Source: Adineta ricciae
Taxonomy: Eukaryota; Rotifera; Eurotatoria; Adinetida; Adinetidae
Assembly (NCBI GenBank): GCA_905250025.1
Contig: CAJNOJ010000106.1
Coordinates: 124,001-188,000 of the forward strand
Direction: 5' to 3'
DNA length: 64,000 nucleotides
Each line of letters begins with the position of its first letter. Positions within the stretch are counted from its first letter, which is position 1. The notes under the pieces were generated by a model. That model was not told where the DNA came from. It ran no database searches and saw only the letters and a list, made by a program, of their open reading frames with translations. Both the position numbers and the translations under genes were made by a program. Of the stretch, positions 62,286 through 64,000 are shown piece after piece.

Positions 62286-63470
62286 GATTAGATTTCGATA
62301 GAGGTAGAAGAAATTTAGATCTTTAGAAATGAAGAAAGCAGAGCAAAGAATATGTCAGACTCTGTCGTAGGTCTCTATATAATTGGAGTAGAGCTTTTTC
62401 TCGCATTTTCTTCCTCAGCAGAGAGAGAGAGAAAGAAGAAAAAAAATGTCGCGTTTGTCCTTGGCACTGGCTTGTTGATGCCAATGTTCTAGTTCATTTC
62501 TCGTTTTTTTTTTCTCCTGTTCTTCGTCGGCTTTATCGTCTGTTCTTATCTGTTACTGTCTTTTTCCTCTCCTATCCTTTTGTCGTCCTTTTTTTGAGTA
62601 ACAGCCAGAAAAAAAATGAAACACAAGACAACAGAACGAAAAAAAGCGAGAGAAAAAGAAAAATACCGAAGTTTTAGTTCCATGACTAACGCGTAAAGCC
62701 CGATTAAATCACTAATGTTTGTCTACACAAGAATAAACAGTGAAATTCTTTTTCTTGATCGGATTATTGTGCATAGTCATGATGATGTAATAGGACTCGA
62801 CGTACTATAAATTCTTGTCAGAAAATGTTTACTTTTCAAAGGAAAAAAAGAATCGAAAGTCTCTTGACATCAAGGACTAACGTTGATACTAATCAGTTTG
62901 TTTCGTGGTATATTGATCCGATTGTGTAGTAATAATAAATCATCATGATTAAACAGGAAAAGAACGAACGTAATCAATAAATCTTTTCCTGAGAGAAAAA
63001 AATGTTTCGTAATCATAAAATTTCAATCGAAAACGATGAGAATATACTTAAAATCAAATCACAACTGAATGATCTGATAGCAAACTGAAGTGAACATATC
63101 AGCAGTGAAATGGTATTCATAAGAGTTCGTTTAGTATAGCGAGCTGTATACTATGTTTTATTTATAAGCAATGATTAGCATTTTGTACGAGGTCGAACAG
63201 AAAAGAAATTAGATCTTTTCTTCCGTTATTGATTATTGGTAAAAATAAAAACGCACTCAAAGATATAATTCCATCGAGAAATTAACCTATTATTTTCTTT
63301 TTTCCATAATCAATATTTTATTATTTGTCAAATCCAATCGAACAGCACATCAGTTCATATTTGTCCGCATTTACATTTCGATCACAAATACACGACAGTC
63401 ACTTTCAAGAATCAAAGCAACACCCAGTCATCTCTCTCTCTCACACACACACTCATTTACTATCCGATCA
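62286..63470. other. Divergent intergenic region between TPPP and the small secreted-protein gene
   Basis: About 1.2 kb between opposite starts, rich in A/T and pyrimidine runs, ending in a CT/CA microsatellite. No coding signal was recognised. Confidence 0.45.
63431..63452. repeat. (CT)n(CA)n microsatellite
   Basis: TCTCTCTCTCTCACACACAC lies about 18 nt before the ATG of the small secreted-protein gene, so it is in that gene's 5' UTR or promoter. Confidence 0.85.
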
Positions 63471-63854
63471 ATGGCTAATTTTTCATTGATATTTCGACTT
63501 TTATGCCTCGTTTGTTGTTTTATTGCCTTGGTAAGTCAAAGGTTTCTTATTTTCATCGAAATTGATTTGATTGTTAGACATCATATAAAATCAATCGTCG
63601 CCCTTCGCTCGCCAATCGACATAAGCGAGCTGTGACTGAATGGCGTTTTCGTCGTAGTCGATTACAACCTTATTCCTTTTATCTTCGCAATCATGTTCTC
63701 GTAAGTTCGTCGGATTCATCCAACAAATTGCTTGTTTTCTTTTCAGGCACATAATTGGGCAAATTATAATGATGACGATGACAGTCAATCCATTGAACAA
63801 CGAATGGATGCTGTTGAGCCGAATCTGTACGAAAGTAAACCAAGGAAACATTGA
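63471..63854 (+). CDS. Short secreted precursor, unrecognised (possible peptide hormone)
   Basis: Three exons (63471-63530, 63578-63700, 63747-63854), each phase 0 with good GT...AG signals, encode 96 residues. Exon 1 is exactly a signal peptide (MANFSLIFRLLCLVCCFIAL). Exon 2 begins TSYKINRRPSLANRHKR, a basic stretch ending in the dibasic pair KR, followed by AVTEWRFRRSRLQPYSFYLR and NHVL. Exon 3 has AHNWANY, an acidic run DDDD, and ends ESKPRKH. Signal peptide, dibasic site and small size fit a neuropeptide or peptide-hormone precursor, but no Gly amidation signal before a dibasic site is seen and no family is recognised. A short antimicrobial or matrix protein is an alternative. Its open frames are too short to stand out individually; the splice structure is what supports it. 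Confidence 0.7.
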
Positions 63855-64000
63855 CTAAGGACCGTTTGAAAAAAGAATTCGAAGCGAGGCGCAAAAATAA
63901 ACATGAAATAAAGAATAATACACCTCTATCAGTTTTATTTGCTGTTCTCTGTTCTTGAAAATTTATAAAGTGATCAAACTGTAGACATGAGTACAACAAT

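Overview
This is a gene-dense, AT-rich animal nuclear contig. Most introns are only about 45-60 nt with GT...AG ends, intergenic gaps are small, and several genes start just downstream of a splice acceptor. Together with the gene content (animal-specific transcription factor, Rab11-FIP, ABI, p190 RhoGAP, cilium genes, and an F-box/LRR gene built from repeat-sized exons), this fits a bdelloid rotifer best. The taxon is an inference; no rRNA or mitochondrial marker is present. No tRNA, rRNA, CRISPR or intact transposon was recognised. Exon boundaries were worked out by hand from splice signals and reading frame, and gene names come from remembered family similarity, not from a search. || Layout. 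1-5264 (-): N-terminal part of the cytoplasmic dynein-2 heavy chain (intraflagellar transport), running off the left edge. 5636-6902 (+): TMEM183, divergent from it. 7397-8997 (-): a LIM-homeobox gene of the Lhx3/4 group with a long upstream region. 10914-20589 (-): four head-to-tail genes, ADCK2, HUS1, RPAP2 and TBC1D7, separated by only 38-90 nt, with a pyrimidine tract and AG just before each of the three downstream ATGs. This is an operon candidate. A 3.45 kb intron of HUS1 carries a whole extracellular LRR protein gene on the opposite strand (16124-18037). 21017-21775 (-): ribosomal protein S9. 22245-25872 (-): two paralogous von Willebrand A-domain genes. 27168-28375 (-): a compact F-box/LRR gene in which each 84-nt phase-0 exon encodes one 28-residue repeat. 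|| 29217-32360 (+): SLC52 riboflavin transporter, then the ciliogenesis protein CATIP. 32929-40322 (-): a p190 RhoGAP (ARHGAP35/ARHGAP5 type), the longest complete gene. 41341-43471 (+): cytosolic aspartyl-tRNA synthetase. 44870-49249 (+): class I Rab11-FIP with C2 domain, many short exons, an NPF motif and a C-terminal Rab11-binding helix. 49850-50150: decayed partial duplicate of the 5' end of the next gene, ABI (50377-51842, +). 54118-55762 (+): SLC7 light-chain amino acid transporter. 55795-57484 (-): broken ionotropic glutamate receptor-like gene. 57959-61309 (+): TRPV channel. 61608-62285 (-): TPPP/p25-alpha. 63471-63854 (+): short secreted precursor with a dibasic site, unrecognised. 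|| Several genes relate to cilia, the cytoskeleton or membrane traffic (dynein-2, CATIP, TPPP, Rab11-FIP, ABI, p190 RhoGAP, TRPV), but nothing shows they form one pathway. The most notable structure is the operon-like cluster with an antisense gene nested inside one member.
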